NCBI GenBank assembly: GCA_016714565.1
Contig: JADKDM010000001.1
Location: forward strand, 310,001 to 374,000
DNA: 64,000 nt
Direction: 5' to 3'
Origin: Candidatus Villigracilis propinquus
Lineage (GTDB): Bacteria; Chloroflexota; Anaerolineae; Anaerolineales; Villigracilaceae
The notes under the pieces were generated by a model. The model saw only the letters and a program-made list of their open reading frames with translations, was not told the DNA's origin and searched no databases. Positions within the stretch are counted from its first letter, which is position 1; every line of letters starts with the position of its first letter. A program made the translations under genes and the position numbers. Shown here one piece after another: positions 25,753 through 34,671 of the stretch.

Positions 25753-26651
25753 CCGCCAAAGTTATTCTCAACCCATATTCGAACCGCTGGAATTCGAAAG
25801 CGCGCTGGCCTGAGGCTGAAGCCGCGCTGAAAGCCGCAGGTGTGGACTTTTCTCTGGATGTCTCCGAGCGCAAGGGACACATTGTTGAGCTGGCAAAGCA
25901 AGCCGCGTTGCAGGGATTCTCTCCCGTCATTGCGGCGGGCGGAGATGGCACAGTGGGGGAAACTGTCAATGGCCTGATGCAGGCCGCAGGGCAGACAAAA
26001 GAGGCGATTGGTCCGTTTGGCATCATGCCGACCGGTTCCGCCAATGACGCCGTTTATTCGTTGAGTCTCCCGACAGATTTGGGTGAAGCCGCAAAGGTCA
26101 TCGCATCCGGCAAAACAAAGTTGATGGACCTCGGCGTGTTGAATGGAAAATATTTCGTCAACAACTCAGGCGCGGGTCTGGAACCGTATGTCACCATCAA
26201 ACATGAAAAAATAACTTTTGTCAAAGGCATTGCGCGTTATCTTGTGGCCGCAGTGCAGGGCATCATGGATAAGCCTGAATGGTACGGTGAGATCAAATGG
26301 GATGGCGGCGAATATAAAGGCATGTTGTCTCTCATCACCATTGGCAATGGGCGGCGCACAGGCGGTTTTTTTATGACCCCTCACGCCGACATGTTCGATG
26401 GAAAATTAACTCTCGCCTATGGGTATCGCGCCACCCGCCTCGGATTATTTCAAGCTCTGCCGCGCGCTTTCAAAGAAGGCGCTGGCAGTTATGTGGAAAT
26501 GGACGGTATGTTCGAGGTGAACGCCACCAAGATTTCCGTCAAGCTTGATAAACCCTCCCCCGCGCATACTGACGGCGAACTTTTTCCTGAATGGATGCAG
26601 AACTTTGAATATGAAATTCTGCCGCAGAAACTAAAAATACTTGCAGGATAG
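25749..26651 (+). CDS. diacylglycerol-kinase-family lipid kinase (YegS type)
   Basis: 300 residues. N-terminal nucleotide-binding domain with GGDGT at 64-68 (VIAAGGDGTVGETVNGL) and the PTGSANDA motif. The C-terminal beta-sandwich closes the active site (IGNGRRTGGFFMTPHADMFDGKL). It phosphorylates a lipid such as diacylglycerol or undecaprenol at the inner membrane face. It overlaps the DMT transporter gene by 4 bases and is followed by a GNAT gene after 14 bases. Location beside three membrane glycosyltransferase-like genes hints at lipid-carrier metabolism, but this is inference. Confidence 0.9.
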   Translation: MTAKVILNPYSNRWNSKARWPEAEAALKAAGVDFSLDVSERKGHIVELAKQAALQGFSPVIAAGGDGTVGETVNGLMQAAGQTKEAIGPFGIMPTGSANDAVYSLSLPTDLGEAAKVIASGKTKLMDLGVLNGKYFVNNSGAGLEPYVTIKHEKITFVKGIARYLVAAVQGIMDKPEWYGEIKWDGGEYKGMLSLITIGNGRRTGGFFMTPHADMFDGKLTLAYGYRATRLGLFQALPRAFKEGAGSYVEMDGMFEVNATKISVKLDKPSPAHTDGELFPEWMQNFEYEILPQKLKILAG

Positions 26652-26665
26652 CGATCTCTTCTTTC

Positions 26666-27316
26666 ATGGACTCCTTCAATACCGAATCACTTGACCTGTC
26701 CTTTCATCCGCTCACGCAAAAATTGTGGCGTGACTTTGAATTGCTGTTTGGGAATAACGGAGCCTGCGGCGGCTGCTGGTGCATGTATTGGAAATTGCGC
26801 GGAAAGAATTTCGATGACAATCGAGGCGATGTTGCCCGTCAGATGCAAAAGTCAGTTGTCGATTCGAAAACCATCCCGGGGCTGCTCGCTTATTCCGAAG
26901 GCTATCCCGTCGGTTGGATCGCCGTTGAACCGCGCAGAGCCTATCTCAAACTTGCACACTCTCGCGTGTTGAAGCCTGTGGATGAACAGGAAGTCTGGTC
27001 GGTCACTTGTTTCTTTATCGAAAAGAAACATCGTCATAGAGGCATTGCGGTGGAACTGCTCAAAGCATCTGTTGAATACGTGAAAAAACGCGGCGGCAAA
27101 ATTGTGGAAGGCTATCCGTTGGAATTAAAAGAAAACCAGCCCGATCCTTTTGTTTTTACAGGCACGGCTTCGGCTTTCATCAAGGCGGGCTTTACAGAAG
27201 TGGCGCGCGGTGCGCCGACCCGTCCAATATTCAGATTTCTTATACCCTCTCCCGAAGAGGAGAGGGCAGGCGATGTGCTGAGTGGCGAGTACGTATCGAA
27301 GCATGAGGGTGAATGA
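26666..27316 (+). CDS. GNAT-family N-acetyltransferase with a repeat-derived tail
   Basis: 216 residues. The N-terminal part has CGGCWCMYWKLRG, a Cys/Trp-rich motif of one environmental GNAT subgroup. The acetyl-CoA site is in VTCFFIEKKHRHRGIAVELL. The domain proper ends near residue 190 (PIFRFLIP). The last 24 residues are encoded by a palindromic stretch (CCCTCTCC 27245-27252 with 27259-27266) that looks like an intergenic repeat which extended the frame. Its stop overlaps the next start (ATGA). Substrate unknown. Confidence 0.82.
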   Translation: MDSFNTESLDLSFHPLTQKLWRDFELLFGNNGACGGCWCMYWKLRGKNFDDNRGDVARQMQKSVVDSKTIPGLLAYSEGYPVGWIAVEPRRAYLKLAHSRVLKPVDEQEVWSVTCFFIEKKHRHRGIAVELLKASVEYVKKRGGKIVEGYPLELKENQPDPFVFTGTASAFIKAGFTEVARGAPTRPIFRFLIPSPEEERAGDVLSGEYVSKHEGE

Positions 27317-28566
27317 CTTTTCAGCCCCCCTCAAAATCCCTTACTTCTCGCGATTATCAATTCATAGCGCTGGTCACGATCCTCTTTTTGGCTGTTTCCA
27401 CTGCTCTGGTGTACGCCAACCTCACGCTCACAGGCGGCGGCGATTTTTACGTTCATTGGGTTGCAAGCCGTGGATTTATTTTTGAAAAGATAGATCCTTA
27501 CAGTGGGGAAGTCCCTGCCCGTGTGCAGGAATTGGTGTATGAGGATTCAGCGAAGGCAGGCGACGAGCCCTATATTCTGGATACGCCCTTTCAGATTCTC
27601 CTGCTCTATTTTCCTTTCTCGCTTCTTTCCGACCCGTTACTTGCCCGGGCTCTATATACATTGATCCTCGAACTGGCATTGTTCGCCCTCGCCTTGCTAA
27701 GCCTGCGCCTCACAGATTGGGAAACGCCGCGCTACTTTTCGATCTTGTTCCTGCTATTTTGTGTCTTCAATTTTTATGCCTTTCAAGCCATCATGGAAGC
27801 CAGTCCTGTTCTACTGCTTGGCTTGATATACGCAGGCATTCTCCTTGCTCTACGCGCTGAGCAGGATGAACTCGCAGGTGCATTGATGGCAGCCTCCTTA
27901 TATTACTGGGAAGTGGGCGCGCCGTTCCTGATCCTGGTCGCGTGGTGGTCGTATCGTGAGGGACGTACCAGAGTCTTTGCGGGCTTGGGCATGATCACCT
28001 TCGTTCTGCTGGCCGTTTCATTTCTGGTATATCCCAATTGGGTTATCCCATATTTGCGGGCTGGCATGAACAACCTGCGCGCCGACTTTGGCTATTCCAC
28101 ACATGCCATCTTTGCCGATCTTTTTCCATCCAATAACGGAATCTACGCCTGGGTATTCATCGCCATTCTCGTTCTCGCCCTTGGCTATGAGTGGAACGCC
28201 GCCCTCACCTCGGACTTTCGCAGGCTCTATTGGGCGGCCAGCCTCTCGCTTGCAGTGGCACCCCTCCTCGGCTTCCGCTCGGAAATGGAGCACCTTTCCG
28301 TGCTTGTGATCCCATTCGCCCTCATCTTTTCCGTAGTCCATGACCGTTGGAAACGCATTGGCAATTTGCTGACCATCATCTTGTGGTTGATAATTTTCCT
28401 GATCCCCTGGGTTATTTTTTTTCTTGCCTTGCCGCGTTTCGGCGAAATCACCCAGGAGATCATGTTCCTCTTTTTGCCACTCTCCACTATTATCGGCTTA
28501 TACTGGATTCGCTGGTGGGCGATCCGTCCTCCGCGCATCTGGAGTGATCTCTCGCCTCGCAGGTAG
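27313..28566 (+). CDS. polytopic membrane protein, GT87-like (DUF2029) glycosyltransferase
   Basis: 417 residues with about ten membrane helices. The first outside loop has GGGDFYVHWVASRGFIF, where the acidic residue matches the catalytic Asp region of polyprenyl-phosphate-sugar-dependent GT-C enzymes. It would transfer a sugar from a lipid carrier to an acceptor outside the membrane. It begins within the stop of the GNAT gene and is followed after 6 bases by a second GT-C-like gene. Acceptor and sugar unknown. Confidence 0.75.
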   Translation: MTFQPPSKSLTSRDYQFIALVTILFLAVSTALVYANLTLTGGGDFYVHWVASRGFIFEKIDPYSGEVPARVQELVYEDSAKAGDEPYILDTPFQILLLYFPFSLLSDPLLARALYTLILELALFALALLSLRLTDWETPRYFSILFLLFCVFNFYAFQAIMEASPVLLLGLIYAGILLALRAEQDELAGALMAASLYYWEVGAPFLILVAWWSYREGRTRVFAGLGMITFVLLAVSFLVYPNWVIPYLRAGMNNLRADFGYSTHAIFADLFPSNNGIYAWVFIAILVLALGYEWNAALTSDFRRLYWAASLSLAVAPLLGFRSEMEHLSVLVIPFALIFSVVHDRWKRIGNLLTIILWLIIFLIPWVIFFLALPRFGEITQEIMFLFLPLSTIIGLYWIRWWAIRPPRIWSDLSPRR

Positions 28567-28572
28567 GAAAAT

Positions 28573-30138
28573 ATGTCTTTCAGAACCTATGTCCTTCTTT
28601 TTATTTGCGGCCTGATCTTGCCAGTCATCATCGCGCAATTTCAGCCTTTCCCTGGCTACCTTGACGCGGATTACTACTTCGCGGGCGGGGTTCAACTCGT
28701 CAAAGGGAATGGCTTCAACGAGCCCTACTTGTGGAACTATCTTGACGGCACAACCTCTTTGCCGCATCCATCCCACACCTATTGGATGCCGCTCGCTTCC
28801 ATTATTTCTGCATTGGGAATGTGGTTGGCAGGTCAAACCACCTACGCCGCTGCTAGATTGCCCTTCATTCTGATTGCCGCTCTGGTTGTGCCTGTCACTG
28901 CCGCACTGTCGTATTCTTTTTCCAAAAAGCGTGACGTTGCGATCATCTCTGCGCTGCTCGCCATTTTTTCTGTGTACAGCGCTTCCTTTGTCGGCGTCAC
29001 GGATAATTTCAGTCTCTTCATGCTCTTCGGTGGTTTGTATTTTATTTGCGCAACAAAACTTCTCGAAGACCCGTCTCACCAGCGGTATTGGCTCTTCCTC
29101 GGCTTGCTCTCAGGCTTGTTCTCTCTCTCTCGCAGCGACGGGCTACTTTGGCTTGCCGTCACCTTTTTATTTACGTTATTCCGCGCTCCAAAAGATTCCT
29201 TTTCACGTATTGTCAAATACGTATCGCTCAATTCCCTCATCGCCCTCCTCGGCTTTCTTGTCATCATGGCGCTGTGGTATGCGCGAAACTTAAACACCTT
29301 TGGAACCATCATGGCTCCCGGTGGCAGCCGCGCCCTTTGGCTTCAGAATTACGATGAGACATTCATCTACCCGCCTGAAAAACTCAACATGGAAACATTC
29401 CTTGCAACCGGCTGGAACGAGATTCTGAAAGACCGCATGTGGGCGCTTGGCAACAATCTGCAAAGCGGATTTGCCGCGCATGGCGGAATCATTCTCTTTC
29501 CATTCATTGTCGCGGGCGTCATCTATTTCCGCAGCGATGAACGTGTCAAACTAGCGGGCACAGCCTGGCTGATCCTGTTCTTTGTGATGTCGTTTATCTT
29601 TCCATTTGCAGGCGCGCGCGGAGCATTTTTCCACGCAGGCGCAGCGCTTCAACCTATGTGGTGGACTCTCGCGCCGTTGGGCCTTGATGAGATTCTGCTA
29701 CGGCTGAGAAACCGCAACTGGGGCGATAACAAGACCGTCGTTATATTCCGAAGCGCGCTTGTTATGATCACAATTATCCTCACCGTGTTCGTCGTCAACA
29801 TGCGATTGTTCACCCTCGGCTGGGGCGAAGGTGAGGATGTGTATCCCGCTGTCGAACAATTCCTGCTCGAAAAAGGAATCAAGAGCAATGATGTTGTCAT
29901 CGTTCTTAACGCGCCCGGGTATTATGTTAGCACGGAACGCTCCGCCATTTCTGTTCCTTATGGTGGAAAGGACGCCATTCTCGCTGTGTCAAAACAATTC
30001 GGCGCGAATTACCTTGTGCTCGAAGAACAAGGGACCTTGCCGCCATTAAGAGGCTTGATCGATGATCCTCAAGGTCACAAGAATTTTATGTTTTTAGGTA
30101 AAGTCAATGGCATCTATGTCTTCAAGATCACCGAGTGA
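28573..30138 (+). CDS. polytopic membrane protein, GT39/ArnT-like glycosyltransferase
   Basis: 521 residues, about ten to twelve membrane helices. The first periplasmic-side loop carries FPGYLDADYYFAGGVQLVKG, whose D-A-D fits the catalytic acidic pair of GT-C transferases. The second half has a soluble extracytoplasmic region from about residue 410 (DVYPAVEQFLLEKG to the end). It belongs to the same run of three membrane transferases, possibly building a cell-surface glycan or glycoprotein. It overlaps the next gene by 32 bases. Confidence 0.72.
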   Translation: MSFRTYVLLFICGLILPVIIAQFQPFPGYLDADYYFAGGVQLVKGNGFNEPYLWNYLDGTTSLPHPSHTYWMPLASIISALGMWLAGQTTYAAARLPFILIAALVVPVTAALSYSFSKKRDVAIISALLAIFSVYSASFVGVTDNFSLFMLFGGLYFICATKLLEDPSHQRYWLFLGLLSGLFSLSRSDGLLWLAVTFLFTLFRAPKDSFSRIVKYVSLNSLIALLGFLVIMALWYARNLNTFGTIMAPGGSRALWLQNYDETFIYPPEKLNMETFLATGWNEILKDRMWALGNNLQSGFAAHGGIILFPFIVAGVIYFRSDERVKLAGTAWLILFFVMSFIFPFAGARGAFFHAGAALQPMWWTLAPLGLDEILLRLRNRNWGDNKTVVIFRSALVMITIILTVFVVNMRLFTLGWGEGEDVYPAVEQFLLEKGIKSNDVVIVLNAPGYYVSTERSAISVPYGGKDAILAVSKQFGANYLVLEEQGTLPPLRGLIDDPQGHKNFMFLGKVNGIYVFKITE

Positions 30139-31597
30139 AATTTCGCAGCGCGACCTGCTAATCATCGCCGCCGCAGTGCTGCTGATTGCCGCTGTCTATT
30201 TGATCGTCAGCCGCTTCACTTACGCCGTCGGCTTTCCGTTGGATGACTCGTGGATCCATCAAACCTACGCGCGCAACCTGGCATTGAACGGTGAGTGGGC
30301 ATTTCGCACAGGGCTTCCATCCGCAGGCTCCACATCCCCGCTTTGGTCTGCGTTGCTCGCTATTGGCTTTTTACTAAAACTCGCTCCCTACATCTGGACG
30401 TATTTTCTCGGCATCCTAACCCTCTTCGCACTAGCCGTTCTTTGCGAATGGGCCGTGCGCGGCATCATAAATTCCTATCGCCCGAACTTCCCATGGGTCG
30501 GCATCTTCATTGCGTTTGAATGGCATCTCGTTTGGGCGGGCATGTCTGGGATGGAAACCCTCCTGCATGGATTGATCGTCACCGCCGCGCTTGTTCTTTT
30601 GATGACAAACACACATCGCTACCTGACCCTTGGCTTGCTTGCCGGTCTATCGGTCTGGGTCCGCCCCGACGGTTTGACTCTGCTCGGCCCCATTCTGATG
30701 GTGATCTTTCTCGCAGAAAAAGATCTGCGTTCGAGGCTCACATCCGTGGTGCAATGTTTCATTGGCTTTGGCGCATTGTTCGGCCTCTATCTTTTGTTCA
30801 ACCTGACCATTGGCGGCACGCCGATGCCAAACACCTTTTATGCAAAACAAGCCGAGTATGCCGCCTGGCAGTTGATGCCCATCACAGAGCGTCTTGGGCA
30901 GATGTCTTTGCAATTGCTGGTTGGTCCAAGCCTTGTGCTAATTCCGGGCATTGTCAGCTGGCTGGTAAAGTCCATAAAGGGACGCATGTGGGGGAGCCTC
31001 GCCGCCATCATTTGGTGCGCCGGGTATCTTGGGCTGTATATTTCGCGCCTGCCGGTTTATCAGCATGGCCGTTACATCATGCCCGCCATGCCGATATTTT
31101 TTCTGTTCGGTCTGCTGGCTTTCGCGGAATTTGATGGTGGCAAAACATTTGCCCGTTACCACTGGGTAGTGCAAACACTTTGGCGGGGGAGTGTTGCCAT
31201 GCTCACATTTGGGTTTATCGTTCTCGGCGCCCGTTCCTACGCCCAGGATGTGGCTGTCATTGAAAGCGAGATGGTGGTCACAGCGAAATGGATCGCCCAA
31301 AATGCCCCGCCAGATGCGGTCATTGCAGCGCACGATATTGGCGCATTGGGGTATTATGACGATCACAAATTGATCGATCTGGCAGGCTTGATTTCCCCCG
31401 AGGTAATTCCATTTATTCGTGACGAACCCCGAATCGCCTCCTTCTTGAATGAAAGCGGCGCCGACTATTTGATCGCCTTCCCCGATTTTTATCCCACCCT
31501 TCCCATTGGGTTGATAGAGGCTTTCTCGTCAAATAGCCGGATCACTCAAACTTTGGGGGAGAGAAACATGATTGTTTATCTGTGGAAAAGCCCTTAA
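30107..31597 (+). CDS. polytopic membrane protein, GT-C-like glycosyltransferase
   Basis: 496 residues with about nine to ten membrane helices. The first loop has FPLDDSWIHQTYARNLA, an acidic pair in the expected catalytic position of mannosyl or arabinosyl GT-C enzymes. A soluble domain of about 110 residues follows the last helix (from PPDAVIAAHDIGALGYY). ATG 30107 lies within the end of the previous gene; ATG 30116 is an alternative. Translational coupling with its neighbour is likely. Function by fold only. Confidence 0.72.
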   Translation: MASMSSRSPSEISQRDLLIIAAAVLLIAAVYLIVSRFTYAVGFPLDDSWIHQTYARNLALNGEWAFRTGLPSAGSTSPLWSALLAIGFLLKLAPYIWTYFLGILTLFALAVLCEWAVRGIINSYRPNFPWVGIFIAFEWHLVWAGMSGMETLLHGLIVTAALVLLMTNTHRYLTLGLLAGLSVWVRPDGLTLLGPILMVIFLAEKDLRSRLTSVVQCFIGFGALFGLYLLFNLTIGGTPMPNTFYAKQAEYAAWQLMPITERLGQMSLQLLVGPSLVLIPGIVSWLVKSIKGRMWGSLAAIIWCAGYLGLYISRLPVYQHGRYIMPAMPIFFLFGLLAFAEFDGGKTFARYHWVVQTLWRGSVAMLTFGFIVLGARSYAQDVAVIESEMVVTAKWIAQNAPPDAVIAAHDIGALGYYDDHKLIDLAGLISPEVIPFIRDEPRIASFLNESGADYLIAFPDFYPTLPIGLIEAFSSNSRITQTLGERNMIVYLWKSP

Positions 31598-31659
31598 TGG
31601 GTTAAAATAGTGCATTGCATGAAAATAAATACCATACAGAGAGAGAGCATGGGCTTGGG

Positions 31660-32361
31660 ATGAACCAAATAACTCTATTGATCGTTGATGACCATCCACT
31701 GTTCCGTCAGGGTGTTGTAGACGCCCTGTCATTGGAGCCCGATATGCGTATTATCGCCCAGTCTGCGACGGGTGATGAGGCGTTGGAATTAATAAAATCC
31801 AAAAAACCGACAATTGCTGTTCTGGATGTTAACCTGCCTGGCATAAACGGCCAACAGATTACCCATCAGGTTTCCCAGGATAGATTGCCCACGCGCATCA
31901 TTCTCATGACGGGCTATGATGATATTGAGCAGGCAATTCACGCTGCCCTTGCAGGCGCGCATGGCTATTGCTCTAAAGATATTGAGCCCCAATCCCTTTC
32001 GCGTATCATCCGCGAAGTTGCAGAAGGTAAATTTGTTTTTGCGAACAACGTCTTCACCCGACGCGAATTAGAGCTCTGGGTTGAAGATAGAATGGAAGGC
32101 GCACGGCGCTCCTATAGTGAACCGGGCACGCCTTTCCATCCCTTATCTGACCGTGAAATGGAAGTCTTATCCTGCGTGGTGCGTGGCATGAGCAATAAAG
32201 AGATAGCCACCCTGTTGGGGATTAGCCACCAAACTGTAAAGAACCATGTAACAGCCATCCTGCGAAAATTTGGCGTCGAAGATCGGACCCAGGCAGTCGT
32301 TTATGCATTGAAACGTGGATGGGTGACTTTGAAAGATTCCGATATTCGACCTGTGGAGTGA
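31660..32361 (+). CDS. NarL/FixJ-type response regulator
   Basis: 233 residues from ATG 31660, the start that places the receiver (MNQITLLIVDDHPLFRQG) as in family members. Phospho-acceptor D56 is in VLDVNLPG. The C-terminal LuxR-type helix-turn-helix runs from about residue 165 (LSDREMEVLSCVVRGMSNKEIATLL then GISHQTVKNHVTAIL). It is 3 bases before the histidine kinase gene, its evident partner. Position ahead of the Tad locus suggests it controls that locus; no binding site was identified. Confidence 0.92.
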   Translation: MNQITLLIVDDHPLFRQGVVDALSLEPDMRIIAQSATGDEALELIKSKKPTIAVLDVNLPGINGQQITHQVSQDRLPTRIILMTGYDDIEQAIHAALAGAHGYCSKDIEPQSLSRIIREVAEGKFVFANNVFTRRELELWVEDRMEGARRSYSEPGTPFHPLSDREMEVLSCVVRGMSNKEIATLLGISHQTVKNHVTAILRKFGVEDRTQAVVYALKRGWVTLKDSDIRPVE

Positions 32362-32364
32362 TTC

Positions 32365-33378
32365 ATGACCGATAATGAGGCTCTTGACTATCAGAGTGAG
32401 CTGGAAGAAACAGCACGCGCCTTGCGCGAAGTTAATTTAATGATGGAACAAAGCCAGGGCGAGCTTGCCAAGATCACCCAGCGCAACACCGCAATCTCTT
32501 CTCACCTTCAACAGGTTCAAAAGCAAGGTGCCTCCATTGATGAGTTAAAGATGGCCTACGACTCTGCGTTGGATGCCCAACAACGCCTTTTTATCATGCG
32601 TGGGCAGCTTGAGAAATTGCAAAATGATAAAACCCACCTTGAGAAATATAAGACTGTCTTAGATGAAATAGCTTCCAGGGCAAACACTCCTTCCTCTGCT
32701 CCCAGCGCTACTCCGGGCGGAAGCCCTAAAAGTCAGATGGCCGGAATTGAAATGATCGTAAATGCGCAGGAAGCGGAGCGCCAGCGTTTATCTCGCCAAA
32801 TGCACGACGGCCCCGCGCAGGCTCTTTCCAATTTTATTTTGCAGACAGAAATCGCAATGCGCCTTATGGATATTGACCCGGCGCAAGCCAGGGATGAACT
32901 TGGGGATTTGAAAGCGTCGGCGATGAGCACGTTTCAAAAAGTGAGAAACTTTATTTTTGAGCTTCGTCCAATGATGCTTGACGATCTTGGTCTAACTCCC
33001 ACACTTAAGAAATACGCTGACGCCTTCAAAGAACAAACCGGTCTTGATGTAAGTGTAACCGTTACCGGCGTTGAGCGGAGACTGGAACCCTATTTGGAGG
33101 TTATGATCTTTCGGGCGGTTCAGGAACTGCTTGGAAATGCCGCCCGCCATAGCCAGGCTTCATTGATCAAAGTTCAGGTGGATCTTGGGAATGATTTGAT
33201 CCGCGTCAGCGTGGATGATAATGGAAAAGGCTTTGACCCTGAAACCTTGAAAGAATCATCAAATTTGGGACTGAAGTTAATTCGTGAGCGGGCGGAAATG
33301 TTAGGTGGCAGTTTTGAAATCGATAGCTCGTCAGGCACTGGAGCCAGAATATCCTTTACCGTCCAGGCAAGGAACTAA
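32365..33378 (+). CDS. DegS/NarX-type cytosolic sensor histidine kinase
   Basis: 337 residues with no membrane segment. Residues 8-105 are a long coiled coil (rich in E, Q, L), followed by a Pro/Ser linker. A HisKA_3 domain carries phospho-acceptor H147 in RLSRQMHDGPAQAL, and a C-terminal HATPase domain shows ELLGNAARHSQ and DDNGKGFDP. This arrangement resembles DegS of Bacillus, which senses intracellular signals. It partners the preceding regulator. Confidence 0.9.
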   Translation: MTDNEALDYQSELEETARALREVNLMMEQSQGELAKITQRNTAISSHLQQVQKQGASIDELKMAYDSALDAQQRLFIMRGQLEKLQNDKTHLEKYKTVLDEIASRANTPSSAPSATPGGSPKSQMAGIEMIVNAQEAERQRLSRQMHDGPAQALSNFILQTEIAMRLMDIDPAQARDELGDLKASAMSTFQKVRNFIFELRPMMLDDLGLTPTLKKYADAFKEQTGLDVSVTVTGVERRLEPYLEVMIFRAVQELLGNAARHSQASLIKVQVDLGNDLIRVSVDDNGKGFDPETLKESSNLGLKLIRERAEMLGGSFEIDSSSGTGARISFTVQARN

Positions 33379-33533
33379 GCTGTTTGAGCCTTTCTTAACA
33401 AATTTGTAGGCAATATTAGGCTGTAAAACTACAGCTCCCCATAATATGTTTTTGCCATTTTTCTTGTATAATGAATATGTTATATATTGTCCTGTAACTT
33501 TATAACTTATTCACTCCATGAGAGGAGAAGATT

Positions 33534-34640
33534 ATGCGTCGTGGTCGAACTTTGATTTTAGTACTCCTGATAGTAATAATTGGTTTGATAGTGGGTTTTG
33601 TAGCCATTCGTCAGTTTGTCCTAACTCCACAAACACCGGAACAGCCCGTTTTTGTTGAAGTGTATTATGCCGCCCAAAATATTCCACAGGGAGGGACTAT
33701 CACAGAAGATGTGCTTCTGACGATGAATCTCCCCCAGGCAAACGTCGTTGAAGTAATGTATACCCGGGATGAATTACCCCTGCTAACCAATAACAAGGTG
33801 GCAAAATTCCCCTTGGATCAGGGCGTTGTTATTACCGAGTCGATGGTCAATGATGCATCAGCAGCTGTCCCGATCTCCGGTCCGCAATGGGCCTCGTTGA
33901 TTCCCCCTGGAATGACCGCCATGTCCATTCCAGCCAGCCGCCTTTCATTATCAGGATATGCAATTAACGATGGCGCGCATGTAAATATTAATGCATGTCT
34001 CATGTTCGTGGATATTGACCCGACTTTTCAGACGGTATTACCCAATCTTACCGCGGTTCTTACTGGCACTGGTTTAGGACAAGTAACTGGCTCTGAGGGA
34101 ACAGGATACGGTGCTGTTGGTCTCCCGATCCTTTCTTTGGGTGTTGTCACTACCGGGGCCCCTCAAGGCAGGTTGGAATTGGATCCGTCGCTTCAGCAGC
34201 CCTATTATCTGGTTCCGTCCGAAGTGCAGCGCCCACGGCTAGTATGTCAGATGTTGCTTCAAGATGTTGTTATTATGAAGCTTGGCAATTTCTCGCTCGT
34301 TCCGTCTGGGACTGTAACCACACAACCTGCTGCAACTGACCCCACTGCACAGGAACAAGCAGCGGCGCCTGAGGCTCCAGATATCGTCACCCTTATCGTT
34401 ACTCCACAGGATTCCATAACCCTGTCATACTTAATGTATACAAACGCTCAAATTTCATTGACATTGCGAAATCCAAGCGATCAAGCTCGCCAGGCTACAG
34501 AGGCTTCCACATTGCAGTTCCTGTTGAGCCAATATAATATCCCTGTACCTGCGAAACTGCCTTATGCAATGCAGCCAGCGTTATCTACTCTTGTATCACC
34601 GTTCCTGACCAACGATACGGTTACGGTTCCGCCTCAATAA
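33534..34640 (+). CDS. cpaB: Flp pilus assembly protein CpaB/RcpC (SAF domain)
   Basis: 368 residues. One N-terminal membrane helix (residues about 7-27) anchors an extracytoplasmic protein. The SAF domain follows (YYAAQNIPQGGTITEDVLLTM, KFPLDQGVVITESM), then the RcpC region (PGMTAMSIPASRLSLSGYAINDGAHVNI). In diderms RcpC works with the secretin; here no secretin gene is present, so it may act in the cell wall. A TATAAT at 33467-33472 upstream is a possible -10 box but has no good -35. The ribosome site GAGAGGAGAAG is strong. Confidence 0.87.
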   Translation: MRRGRTLILVLLIVIIGLIVGFVAIRQFVLTPQTPEQPVFVEVYYAAQNIPQGGTITEDVLLTMNLPQANVVEVMYTRDELPLLTNNKVAKFPLDQGVVITESMVNDASAAVPISGPQWASLIPPGMTAMSIPASRLSLSGYAINDGAHVNINACLMFVDIDPTFQTVLPNLTAVLTGTGLGQVTGSEGTGYGAVGLPILSLGVVTTGAPQGRLELDPSLQQPYYLVPSEVQRPRLVCQMLLQDVVIMKLGNFSLVPSGTVTTQPAATDPTAQEQAAAPEAPDIVTLIVTPQDSITLSYLMYTNAQISLTLRNPSDQARQATEASTLQFLLSQYNIPVPAKLPYAMQPALSTLVSPFLTNDTVTVPPQ

Positions 34641-34671
34641 AATATAACCACCCAACGATTGGATACGGTGT

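Noticed and set aside
33440..33480. Promoter for the Tad locus at TATAAT 33467-33472
   Set aside because: No -35 box at acceptable spacing (TTGCCA is only 9 bases away) and no extended -10; mentioned in the cpaB entry but not listed.
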